Below the pieces are notes generated by a model that saw nothing but the letters and a program-made list of their open reading frames with translations, had not been told where the DNA came from and ran no database searches. DNA of 64,000 nt from Heliomarina baculiformis (lineage in GTDB: Bacteria > Pseudomonadota > Alphaproteobacteria > Rhodobacterales > Rhodobacteraceae): assembly GCF_019966545.1 (NCBI RefSeq), contig NZ_JAIMIC010000010.1, forward strand, positions 1 through 64,000. Direction: 5' to 3'. Positions 41,851 through 49,646 of the stretch are shown piece by piece; position 1 is the first letter of the stretch; each line of letters starts with the position of its first letter. The position numbers were made by a program, and so were the translations under genes.

Positions 41851-42644
41851 TGGGAAAACGCAAAGAAAAAATAAGCTCCGATATTGCCTGGAGCACCTCT
41901 GACAAGATCAGCGTGCGTGGCCTCGACCTGCCGAACGAGATCCTCGGGCACATGAACCTCGGCGATCTGGCGTTCCTGCAGTTGACGGGACGGAAAGCCA
42001 CGCCCGAGGAAAGCCGGGTGTTCAACGCCATCGTCATTACCCTTGTCGAACATGGCATCACGCCTTCGGCTCTGGCGGCGCGGATGACTTACATGGGTGC
42101 GCCGGAATCGCTTCAGGCGGCCGTTGCGGCCGGGCTGTGTGGGCTTGGCACCGTCTTTGTCGGTTCGATGGAGGGTGCCTCGAAATTGCTTTACGAGGCG
42201 CTGCCGCAGGAAAAACTCGGCACCGGCGTCGATCTGGATGCGCTTGCCGTCGAAACAGTTGAAAAATTCCGCGCCCGCAAGGCCATCGTGCCGGGGCTTG
42301 GCCATCCGGTGCACAAGCCTGTCGATCCGCGCACGCCGCGCCTGTTCCAGATCGCCGCCGAAAACGGAAAATCCGGTGAATACATCGCGTTGATCCAGAA
42401 AATTCAGGCCGTCGCCGAAGAAAAATCGGGCAAGATGCTGCCGATCAACGCCACCGGGGCGATCGGTGCAATCTGCTGTGAATTCGGCTTCCCCTGGAAG
42501 ATCGTGCGCGGCTTTGGCGTCATGGCGCGTGCCATCGGTCTGGTCGGTCATATCCTCGAAGAGAGCGAAAACCCGATTTCCTATGAGCTGTGGCAGCGCG
42601 CCGAACAGGAAATTCTTGAAACGTCGGGACCAGGAGCGAAGTAG
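41850..42644 (+). CDS. Citryl-CoA lyase / citrate-synthase-fold protein
   Basis: This 264-residue protein is a short citrate-synthase-fold enzyme of the citryl-CoA lyase group; recognisable are the histidine motif GLGHPVHKPVDPRTPRLFQIA, NATGAIGAICCEFGFPW and GHILEE near the end. Citryl-CoA lyase cleaves citryl-CoA to acetyl-CoA and oxaloacetate. Citryl-CoA is HMG-CoA with a carboxyl instead of the methyl, so this enzyme could perform the same retro-Claisen step as the neighbouring HMG-CoA-lyase-like protein on another carboxylated intermediate. That is an inference. It is start-stop coupled to the SDR upstream. Confidence 0.78.
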   Translation: MGKRKEKISSDIAWSTSDKISVRGLDLPNEILGHMNLGDLAFLQLTGRKATPEESRVFNAIVITLVEHGITPSALAARMTYMGAPESLQAAVAAGLCGLGTVFVGSMEGASKLLYEALPQEKLGTGVDLDALAVETVEKFRARKAIVPGLGHPVHKPVDPRTPRLFQIAAENGKSGEYIALIQKIQAVAEEKSGKMLPINATGAIGAICCEFGFPWKIVRGFGVMARAIGLVGHILEESENPISYELWQRAEQEILETSGPGAK

Positions 42645-42647
42645 CCA

Positions 42648-43811
42648 ATGCAGACGTCAGCCCCAGACACTCACACCGATCTGCGCGACGCCTTGCGCGC
42701 ACTTTGCGCGCAGTTTCCGCCAGAATATCATCGCAAGTTCGGCGAAAACGAAACCTACCCCGAGGAATTCGTCGATGCGCTGACCCGCGAGGGCTGGCTC
42801 GCGGCGATGATCCCCGAGGAATACGGTGGCTCGGGACTGGGGTTGACGGAAGCCTCGATCATCATGGAAGAGGTGAACCGCTGCGGTGGCAACGCGGGTC
42901 ATTGCCACGGGCAGATGTATAATATGGGCACGCTGCTGCGGCACGGTTCGGATGAGCAAAAGCAGAAATACCTGCCCAGTATTGCCAGCGGCGAGTTGCG
43001 CCTACAATCCATGGCCGTGACCGAACCGACAACCGGAACTGACACCACCAAACTGAAGACCACCGCGGTCAAGAAGGGTGACCAGTATGAGATCAATGGC
43101 CAGAAGGTCTGGATCAGCCGCATCCAGCATTCTGACCTGATGATCCTTCTGGCACGCACCACGCCTCTGAACGAGGTCAAGAAAAAGTCGCAGGGCCTGT
43201 CGATCTTTATGGTCGATCTGAAAGAGGCAATCGGCAACGGCATGGAGGTCCGCCCCATCGCCAATATGCCCGGCCACGAAACCAATGAAGTGTTTTTCGA
43301 CAACCTGGAAATCCCCGCTGAAAACCTGATCGGGACCGAAGGGCGCGGGTTTTACCATATTCTTGACGGGCTGAACGCCGAACGGACCCTGATTGCAGCG
43401 GAATGTATCGGTGATGGATACTGGTTCGTTGACAAGGCCCGCGCCTATGCCGGCGACCGCGTGGTCTTCGACCGTCCCATCGGCCAGAACCAGGGCGTGC
43501 AATTCCCCATTGCCAGGTCCTATGTGAACATCGAGGCCGCCAATCTGATGCGCTTTGAGGCCTGCAGACGTTTCGATGCCGGGCTGGATTGTGGGGCGCA
43601 GGCGAATATGGCCAAGCTGCTGGCTTCGGAAGCCAGCTGGGAAGCGGCCAATGCCTGCATCCAGACCCATGGCGGCTTCGGTTTCGCGCGGGAATACGAT
43701 GTCGAGCGCAAGTTCCGCGAGGCCCGACTGTATCAGGTCGCTCCGATCTCGACCAACCTGATCCTGTCCTATGTCGGTGAGCATATCCTGGGTATGCCGC
43801 GATCCTTCTGA
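42648..43811 (+). CDS. Acyl-CoA dehydrogenase, LNxER type
   Basis: The 387-residue enzyme has TEPTTGTDTTKLKT, NGQKVWISRIQHSD, GLNAERTLIAAECIG with the predicted base Glu, and DRPIGQNQGVQFPIA. It ends LSYVGEHILGMPRSF without an EGT motif. It is most like the enzyme at 60751 (TEPTTGLDTTKLKT, IGQNQGVQHPLA) and less like 33760. Substrate likely a branched or functionalised acyl-CoA. GGAGCGAAG precedes the start. It is the tenth gene of the operon. Confidence 0.86.
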   Translation: MQTSAPDTHTDLRDALRALCAQFPPEYHRKFGENETYPEEFVDALTREGWLAAMIPEEYGGSGLGLTEASIIMEEVNRCGGNAGHCHGQMYNMGTLLRHGSDEQKQKYLPSIASGELRLQSMAVTEPTTGTDTTKLKTTAVKKGDQYEINGQKVWISRIQHSDLMILLARTTPLNEVKKKSQGLSIFMVDLKEAIGNGMEVRPIANMPGHETNEVFFDNLEIPAENLIGTEGRGFYHILDGLNAERTLIAAECIGDGYWFVDKARAYAGDRVVFDRPIGQNQGVQFPIARSYVNIEAANLMRFEACRRFDAGLDCGAQANMAKLLASEASWEAANACIQTHGGFGFAREYDVERKFREARLYQVAPISTNLILSYVGEHILGMPRSF

Positions 43812-43821
43812 GGCCGCGACC

Positions 43822-44661
43822 ATGAGAGAGATCGACCTAGACGCGCTGGCGCCCTGGCTGGGACGCACCGAAACCAGGAAAGATGTTCTGACGCAGGGGC
43901 TGATCAACAAATTCCGTGCCACGTTTGGCCCACATCTTTGGGAGGGAGCGGGCGATGTGCCGCTGGGCATCCACTGGTGCTTGACGCTTGATACCGCGCC
44001 GAAGACCTCTCTGTCAGAAGATGGCCATGCCGCAAGGGGCGGGTTTCTTCCGCCTGTTCCCCTACCGGCCCGCATGTGGGCTGGTGGCGATGTTACGCAT
44101 GTTGCGCCGCTGACGATCGGTGAAACCTTCACCCGCCGCTCAGTGATCGGGGATATATCGGCCAAGCAGGGCCGCAGCGGAGCGTTGGTCTTTGTGACCG
44201 TCGAACACGAGTATTTCAGCGGCAACCGGCTTTGTATCCGGGAACAGCAGTCGATTGTCTTTCGTGAGATCGCCGCGCCGCGCCCGGTGAAGAGGGCACT
44301 CGCAGCGGCCGACCCCGCCACGCTCAGATCGAGCCTTACACCGGATCCGGTGCTGCTGTTTCGCTATTCCGCGCTGACGTTCAACGCCCATCGCATTCAC
44401 TATGACCACATCTACACGACCGAAACCGAAGCCTATCCCGGGCTCGTTGTGCATGGCCCTTTACAGGCAACGCTGCTTCTGAACCTGGCGGCGGATGCGT
44501 TGAATACGTCCCCCCACCGGTTTTCTTTCCGCGGACTCGCACCGCTGACCCTGCCCTGCGAATTGCAATTGCACAATGAAGGGACCGAAACCTCCGGGAC
44601 AGTCTGGTGTCAGGATCAAAACGGTCTACGCAGTTTTTCTGCCAAGTATTCCGAGATCTGA
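43822..44661 (+). CDS. MaoC/FAS1-like dehydratase-hydratase (mesaconyl-C4-CoA hydratase-like)
   Basis: The 279-residue protein has two hotdog-like halves. The N-terminal half matches FAS1-like dehydratase domains, and the C-terminal half has FNAHRIHYDHIYTTETEAYPGLVVHGPLQA, the hydratase-2-like motif with Asp and His in place. Homologues include mesaconyl-C4-CoA hydratase and fungal/mitochondrial HTD2-type dehydratases. Here it may hydrate or dehydrate a branched dicarboxylyl- or 2-enoyl-CoA of (R)-stereochemistry. There is no strong ribosome site; the upstream start in frame lies inside the dehydrogenase gene. It is the last gene of the operon. Confidence 0.8.
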   Translation: MREIDLDALAPWLGRTETRKDVLTQGLINKFRATFGPHLWEGAGDVPLGIHWCLTLDTAPKTSLSEDGHAARGGFLPPVPLPARMWAGGDVTHVAPLTIGETFTRRSVIGDISAKQGRSGALVFVTVEHEYFSGNRLCIREQQSIVFREIAAPRPVKRALAAADPATLRSSLTPDPVLLFRYSALTFNAHRIHYDHIYTTETEAYPGLVVHGPLQATLLLNLAADALNTSPHRFSFRGLAPLTLPCELQLHNEGTETSGTVWCQDQNGLRSFSAKYSEI

Positions 44662-44702
44662 ATAGTTCTGTAGGGGAAATGGATTCCGGTGTTGATATAG
44701 TT

Positions 44703-44720
44703 TTCTAACATATGTTAGAT
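44703..44720 (+). promoter_or_regulatory. TetR-type operator and promoter of the importer operon
   Basis: TTCTAACA-TA-TGTTAGAT contains a perfect 7+7 palindrome (44704-44719). TTGATA (44692-44697) and TTAGAT (44715-44720), 17 bases apart, look like -35 and -10 boxes, so the operator fills the spacer and overlaps the -10. It lies 154 bases upstream of the ABC ATPase start and is the cleanest promoter-operator in the window. Confidence 0.75.
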
Positions 44721-44784
44721 TGTGTGGGGAGATTTGGTAGATAGACCAGGCAAACCTTTGAATAAAGAGGTGGGTGGAGAAACG

Positions 44785-44877
44785 ATGCGAGGAAAACTCG
44801 TTCTCAACGGACAACCGTACGGTCAGGCTGTGCGCGACTCCATGACGTGTCGGGAAAAGGCACGGGCTGCATCATGA
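44785..44877 (+). CDS. Possible 30-residue leader ORF coupled to the importer operon
   Basis: A short frame (MRGKLVLNGQPYGQAVRDSM and ten more residues) begins after GGTGGAGAAACG, a better ribosome site than that of the following ATPase gene. It ends with an ATGA overlap on the ATPase start at 44874. It starts 65 bases after the promoter-overlapping operator. The product has no recognisable domain. It could be a real small protein, a leader that couples translation, or chance; comparison with related genomes would decide. Confidence 0.4.
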   Translation: MRGKLVLNGQPYGQAVRDSMTCREKARAAS

Positions 44878-45653
44878 CTACGAATGGCGGGATCGTCTCA
44901 TCGCCGCTTGCGGTGCGTGGTGCAACTTTGAAATTTGGCGGTGTGACGGCGCTCGACGATGTGAGCATCTCTGTAAACGACGATGAATTGCTTGCGATCA
45001 TCGGCCCGAACGGTGCCGGAAAAACATCACTTCTGAACGTTACTGCGGGCTTCTACCGTCCACAGAAAGGCCGTGTCGAATTGTCTGGTCAGGACGTAAC
45101 CGGCCTGCGTGTTGACCAGATCGCCCGGCGCGGTTTGGCGCGGACGTTTCAGGGCACCCATCTTTTTGCCGGGCAGACCGTGGTGGAAAACATCATGATC
45201 GGCCGTCACATGCTGATGAAATCGAATGTGATCCAGGCTTTTTTCCAATTCGGTCCCGTGATGCGCGAGGAATCGGAACATCGCGAAGCCGCCGAAGAGA
45301 TCATCGACTTTCTGGAGATCGAGGCAATCCGCAATCGGCCCGTGGGCACGTTGGGGTACGGACTGCGAAAGCGTGTCGATCTGGGCCGTGCATTGGCGCA
45401 GGAACCGTCGATCCTGCTGATGGATGAACCGATGGCAGGCATGAACTCGGAAGAGAAAGAAGACCTCGCGCGCTTCATTCTCGATGTGCGCGAAGCGCGC
45501 AAGATCCCAGTGGTTCTGGTCGAGCACGACATGGGCGTGGTTATGGACCTTGCCGACCGGATTGTGGTGTTGGATTTCGGGCGGGTGATCGCCGAAGGCA
45601 CCCCGGAAGAAATCCAGAAGGACCCGGCTGTGATCAAGGCATATCTAGGGTAG
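44874..45653 (+). CDS. Liv-type ABC importer ATPase (LivG-like)
   Basis: The 259-residue ATPase has Walker A GPNGAGKTS (44-52), the AxTFQGTHLF segment (ARTFQGTHLFAG), a degenerate signature LGYGLRKRVDLGRA, Walker B SILLMDEPMAGM and the switch His in LVEHDMG. It energises uptake with the second ATPase at 50940. The signature normally reads LSYGxQR in LivG; the change is worth noting but the family placement is secure. ATG 44874 is preferred over the in-frame GTG 44847. The neighbours suggest a carboxylic acid substrate instead of branched-chain amino acids. Confidence 0.88.
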   Translation: MTTNGGIVSSPLAVRGATLKFGGVTALDDVSISVNDDELLAIIGPNGAGKTSLLNVTAGFYRPQKGRVELSGQDVTGLRVDQIARRGLARTFQGTHLFAGQTVVENIMIGRHMLMKSNVIQAFFQFGPVMREESEHREAAEEIIDFLEIEAIRNRPVGTLGYGLRKRVDLGRALAQEPSILLMDEPMAGMNSEEKEDLARFILDVREARKIPVVLVEHDMGVVMDLADRIVVLDFGRVIAEGTPEEIQKDPAVIKAYLG

Positions 45654-45657
45654 CGGG

Positions 45658-47655
45658 ATGGTCAAACAAAGAACAGCAATGGTCTATTCAGATCCGGCAG
45701 TGACACATAGCGAAACCTTGCCACAGGTGTTGCTCGCGCGTGCAACCTCCTCGCCGAACGACCTCGCCGAACGCCACAAGCGCCTTGGCATCTGGCGTGA
45801 ATTCACCTGGGCCGATGTGCTTGACAGGGTCCGCGCCCTGGCGCTTGGGTTGGAGAACCTGGGCCTGTCGGCGGGCGAATCCGTCATGATGATCGGCGAA
45901 AACGAACCCGAACATTTCTGGGCTGAATACGCCGTCCAGTCATTGGGCGGCAAAGTCCTGTCCGTCTATCCGGATCAGAACGCCGAAGAGATTCTGTATC
46001 TGGCCGAAGATTCGCAAACGCGGATTTTTCTGGCGCAGGATCAGGAGCAGGTCGATAAATGCATCGAGATCGCGGGCAAGTATTCAGGGGCCCTGGCGAT
46101 CGTTTACTGGGATGATTCCGGCCTCTGGGGCTATGATCATCCTCTGTTGCATTCCTTTGAAAGTGTGAGCGTGGCAGGATGTCAGATCCACGCCAAGGAG
46201 CCTGCCAGATTTGAAGAACACGTCAAACGCGGGCGGGCGGACGATACCGTCTTGCTGTCCTATACCTCCGGGACCACAGGAAAACCCAAGGGCGTTGTCA
46301 TCAGCCATCGCTACCTGTTCGACAACTGCTCGCGGGTGATGGGGGCAATCGAAATCGCGCCAGGCACGGAATACCTGACCTACATTTCCCCCGCCTGGGT
46401 CACGGAACAGATTTTCGGTCTGTCGATCGGTTTGATCGCGCCCATGGTCGTAAATTTCCCCGAAGGCCCCGAAGACGTGCTGACCAACATTCGCGAACTG
46501 GCGGTTGACGCGCTGGTGTTCAGCCCGCGCCAGTGGGAGAACCTCGCTTCTATCGTCCAGGCCCGGATGTTGGGTGCGGGCAAGTTCCGCAATGCGATGT
46601 ACAATTGGGGTATGAAAGTCGGTCGCAACGTTTATGTCGAGCTGCTGGAAGGGCGCAGCCCCAGCCTTGCCGCACGCCTGCAGCTTCCCTTTGCCGAGGC
46701 GCTGGTGCTGCATCACCTGCGCGACAATCTTGGCCTTGGTAAGGCCAAAAACGCAATGAGCGGCGGCGCCCTGATGGCACCTGACGTCTTTCGCATGTTC
46801 CACGCAATGGGCGTCAAACTGCGCAACGTCTATGGCGCGACCGAAATCGGCCTTCTGACTGCGCATGTCGGCGAAAGCTATCAGCTGGAAACCAGCGGCA
46901 GCTGGATGCAAAGCAACACGAACTACGGCGAACCGCTGGACTACAGAGTCTCGGACGAAAGCGAGCTTCAGGTGCGGGGCGGATCGGGCTTCGGCGGCTA
47001 TCACGGCAAGCCCGAAAAGACCGCAGAGGAGCTGACCGAAGACGGTTGGTACAAGACCGGTGACGCGGTGTCCATGACCGACGACGGCGAGCTTTTGTTC
47101 TTTGATCGTGTCAAGGACATGCGCCGCCTGGCAAACGGGCACAGCTATCCGCCGCAGTTCATCGAAACGCGGTTGCGCTACAGCCCCTTCATCAAGGATC
47201 TCATGACCCTGGGCGACGAAAGCCGTGACTTCGTCAGCGCGCTTATCAATATCGATATGGAAGTTCTGGGTCGTTGGGCGGAAGAGAACAAGATCAGCTT
47301 CTCGACATACACCGATCTGTCGCAGAAACCCGAAATTCTGGAGCTTATCAAAGGCGAAGTGGCGCGCATCAATGGCCTTCTACCCCAAGGCTCGCGCATC
47401 GCGCGGTTTGCGAATTTCCCTAAAGAGCTCGACCCGGATGAAGGCGAGTTGACCCGCAGCCGGAAACTCCGGCGGGCCTTTCTGGAGGAACGATATGCAA
47501 AGCTTGTCGAAGCGATCTATGGCGGCGATGACAAGACCGATCTTGAAATCGCCGTGACCTATCAGGATGGCCGTCAAGGCGTTCTCAAGGCCACGGTTCG
47601 CGTATCAGATGTCGAAAACGCATCGAAGGCTGCCAAGCGGCAGTCCAAAACCTAA
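45658..47655 (+). CDS. Long-chain-type acyl-CoA synthetase (AMP-forming), embedded in importer operon
   Basis: The 665-residue ligase has LSYTSGTTGKPKGVVISH, VYGATEIGLLTAH, the GWYKTGDAVSMTDDGELLFFDR block and TRSRKLRRAFLEERY near the end. Size and motifs match the long-chain (FadD15/ACSL-like) synthetases. Its place between LivG- and LivH-like genes, with gaps of 4 and 15 bases, suggests the imported acid is converted to its CoA ester as it arrives (vectorial acylation); this is inference from context. Start at 45658 is uncertain, with another ATG at 45679. Confidence 0.86.
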   Translation: MVKQRTAMVYSDPAVTHSETLPQVLLARATSSPNDLAERHKRLGIWREFTWADVLDRVRALALGLENLGLSAGESVMMIGENEPEHFWAEYAVQSLGGKVLSVYPDQNAEEILYLAEDSQTRIFLAQDQEQVDKCIEIAGKYSGALAIVYWDDSGLWGYDHPLLHSFESVSVAGCQIHAKEPARFEEHVKRGRADDTVLLSYTSGTTGKPKGVVISHRYLFDNCSRVMGAIEIAPGTEYLTYISPAWVTEQIFGLSIGLIAPMVVNFPEGPEDVLTNIRELAVDALVFSPRQWENLASIVQARMLGAGKFRNAMYNWGMKVGRNVYVELLEGRSPSLAARLQLPFAEALVLHHLRDNLGLGKAKNAMSGGALMAPDVFRMFHAMGVKLRNVYGATEIGLLTAHVGESYQLETSGSWMQSNTNYGEPLDYRVSDESELQVRGGSGFGGYHGKPEKTAEELTEDGWYKTGDAVSMTDDGELLFFDRVKDMRRLANGHSYPPQFIETRLRYSPFIKDLMTLGDESRDFVSALINIDMEVLGRWAEENKISFSTYTDLSQKPEILELIKGEVARINGLLPQGSRIARFANFPKELDPDEGELTRSRKLRRAFLEERYAKLVEAIYGGDDKTDLEIAVTYQDGRQGVLKATVRVSDVENASKAAKRQSKT

Positions 47656-47670
47656 AGGAGGTCGGCGAAA

Positions 47671-48555
47671 ATGGTTTATTTCATCAATGACATCATAACC
47701 GGGGCTTTGATCGGCCTACTGTATTCGCTGGTGGCCATGGGCTTTGTCGTGATTTACCGCGCCAGCAAGGTATTCAACTTCGCGCAGGGCGAACTTGTGA
47801 TCATCGGCGGGTTCATCGTCTGGTTCACGACGATGCAAGCGGGGCTTAGCCTTTGGTTGTCGATACCGCTTTCGCTGGTTCTGGCTGGCTTGGTCGGCTA
47901 CGCAATCGAACGGATTTTTCTGACAAAGCTGATCGGTGAATCGGTTTTTTCGATGGTCATGGTCACTGTCGGCCTGCTGATCCTGTTGCGCGGGCTGGTG
48001 CTGCTTGTGTTCGGTCCCGCCGTGCGGCCCTTCCCGATCATTTTCCCGCTGAAACCGTTGTTCCTCGGTGATATGTTGATCCCGATGAACCTCCTTATGG
48101 GCGGGATCATCACCATTGTCGCCGCCGTCGGGCTGTCGTGGTTCTTCAACCGGACCCGGTCGGGCCTGCGGATGACCGCAGTGGCAGAAGATCACGTCGT
48201 GGCATCTTCGATGGGGATTTCAGTGAAGGGCTCGATTGCCTTTGCCTGGGTGCTTGGGGCAATCCTGTCCACGATCGGTGCAATGATCTTTCTCAGCGGC
48301 AAATCGCTGACCTTCCTGGCCTCGGATATCGGGTTCGCGGCCCTGCCGGTGGCGCTGTTTGCCGGGCTTGAGTCCATCGGCGGGCTTATTCTGGCAGGAA
48401 TAATCATCGGAATCGCCCAGAGCCTGACCACCAACTACCTTGATCCGTTGATCGGTGGCTCGCTCGGCAGTGTCGTGCCATACATCATCATGCTTGCCAT
48501 TCTGCTGATCCGGCCGACCGGCCTGTTCGGCTGGCGCACAATCGAGCGGGTGTAA
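47671..48555 (+). CDS. Liv-type ABC importer permease (LivH-like)
   Basis: This 294-residue inner-membrane protein has about eight hydrophobic segments and the LivH hallmarks GLLYSLVAMGFVVIYRASKVFNFAQGE at the N-terminus (residues 14-40), MTAVAEDHVVASSMGISV in the cytoplasmic coupling loop and the C-terminal RPTGLFG. It forms the channel with the LivM-like protein. A near-consensus AAAGGAGGT lies before the start. It is three bases from the next permease gene. Confidence 0.92.
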   Translation: MVYFINDIITGALIGLLYSLVAMGFVVIYRASKVFNFAQGELVIIGGFIVWFTTMQAGLSLWLSIPLSLVLAGLVGYAIERIFLTKLIGESVFSMVMVTVGLLILLRGLVLLVFGPAVRPFPIIFPLKPLFLGDMLIPMNLLMGGIITIVAAVGLSWFFNRTRSGLRMTAVAEDHVVASSMGISVKGSIAFAWVLGAILSTIGAMIFLSGKSLTFLASDIGFAALPVALFAGLESIGGLILAGIIIGIAQSLTTNYLDPLIGGSLGSVVPYIIMLAILLIRPTGLFGWRTIERV

Positions 48556-48558
48556 TCC

Positions 48559-49611
48559 ATGGATCCCTCCGGTATTTTCCCGACAAGCTATCGCAGTGAT
48601 AGACGTATTATCCGAACGCGCTGGCAGGTGCTTGCCCTCGTCTTGTTCATGGCTTTACTGTTGTTAGCGCCTTATCTGGTAAGCGGGCGTATCATCGCTA
48701 TCCTGAACATGATGATGATCAGCGCCGTCATTGCCGTAGGGCTTCAGATCTGCACCGGCTATGCGGGCCAGATCAACCTGGGTCAGGCGGCTTTCATGGG
48801 GGTCGGGGCCTATACGGCCTCGATACTGGCCTCGAAGACCGGCCTTACATTCTTGTTGACGATTCCTCTGGCCGGCCTCTCGGCTGCGCTATTCGGCTTT
48901 CTCTTTGGTTTGACCGCGGCGCGGATCAAGGGGTTTTATCTGGCTCTGACCACGATTGCGGCACAGTTCCTGTTCCACTTTGCCGTATTAAACCTGCCGT
49001 CAACCTGGATGGGTGGATCAAACGGCATCACCGTGCCGCCCGCAGAACTTTTCGGGCTGCGCTTCGTTGGCGAAACTGCGCAGTTCTACATGAATTTTGC
49101 GGTCACCGCGATCATGGTCGCGGGTGCGTTCGGGATCGTGCGATCACGCTTTGGCCGTGCCTTCGTGGCAGTCAGGGATGATGACGTGGCCGCAGGTATC
49201 ATGGGGATCAATGTCGCGGCCACCAAGGCGAATGCCTTCCTGATCGGCGCTTTCTATGCTGGTGTCGGCGGGGCGCTGTGGGCCTATCTGATCCGCTTCG
49301 TGGGGGTGGACCAGTTCACCTTGTTTCACTCGATCTTCTTTGTCGCGATGATCATCGTCGGCGGGATGGGATCAATCGTCGGAGCCCTGGTCGGTGTCTT
49401 CATTATCCGCATCATCCAGGAAATCATCGCGACTGTCGGCCCCAATATCGCCGAATCTGTATCATTTCTTGGCGGTGACATCGTGTTCGCCGGCATGAAT
49501 GTCGTTCTTGGCGGCGTGATCGCATTGTTCATGATCCTCGAACCCAAGGGGCTGATGCACCGCTGGAACATAATGAAATCATCTTATCGTATCTGGCCGT
49601 TTCCCTACTGA
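48559..49611 (+). CDS. Liv-type ABC importer permease (LivM-like)
   Basis: The 350-residue permease has a short cytoplasmic N-terminus, about nine hydrophobic segments, GYAGQINLGQAAFMGVGAY (residues 72-90), the coupling loop FVAVRDDDVAAGIMGIN and the SIFFVAMIIVGGMGSIVGALVG segment, all typical of LivM. It pairs with the LivH-like permease. No separate promoter is evident; the substrate-binding protein follows after 35 bases. Confidence 0.92.
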   Translation: MDPSGIFPTSYRSDRRIIRTRWQVLALVLFMALLLLAPYLVSGRIIAILNMMMISAVIAVGLQICTGYAGQINLGQAAFMGVGAYTASILASKTGLTFLLTIPLAGLSAALFGFLFGLTAARIKGFYLALTTIAAQFLFHFAVLNLPSTWMGGSNGITVPPAELFGLRFVGETAQFYMNFAVTAIMVAGAFGIVRSRFGRAFVAVRDDDVAAGIMGINVAATKANAFLIGAFYAGVGGALWAYLIRFVGVDQFTLFHSIFFVAMIIVGGMGSIVGALVGVFIIRIIQEIIATVGPNIAESVSFLGGDIVFAGMNVVLGGVIALFMILEPKGLMHRWNIMKSSYRIWPFPY

Positions 49612-49646
49612 AAAAATAGAGCGGCTCTTAACCTGGGAGGAAGAAT

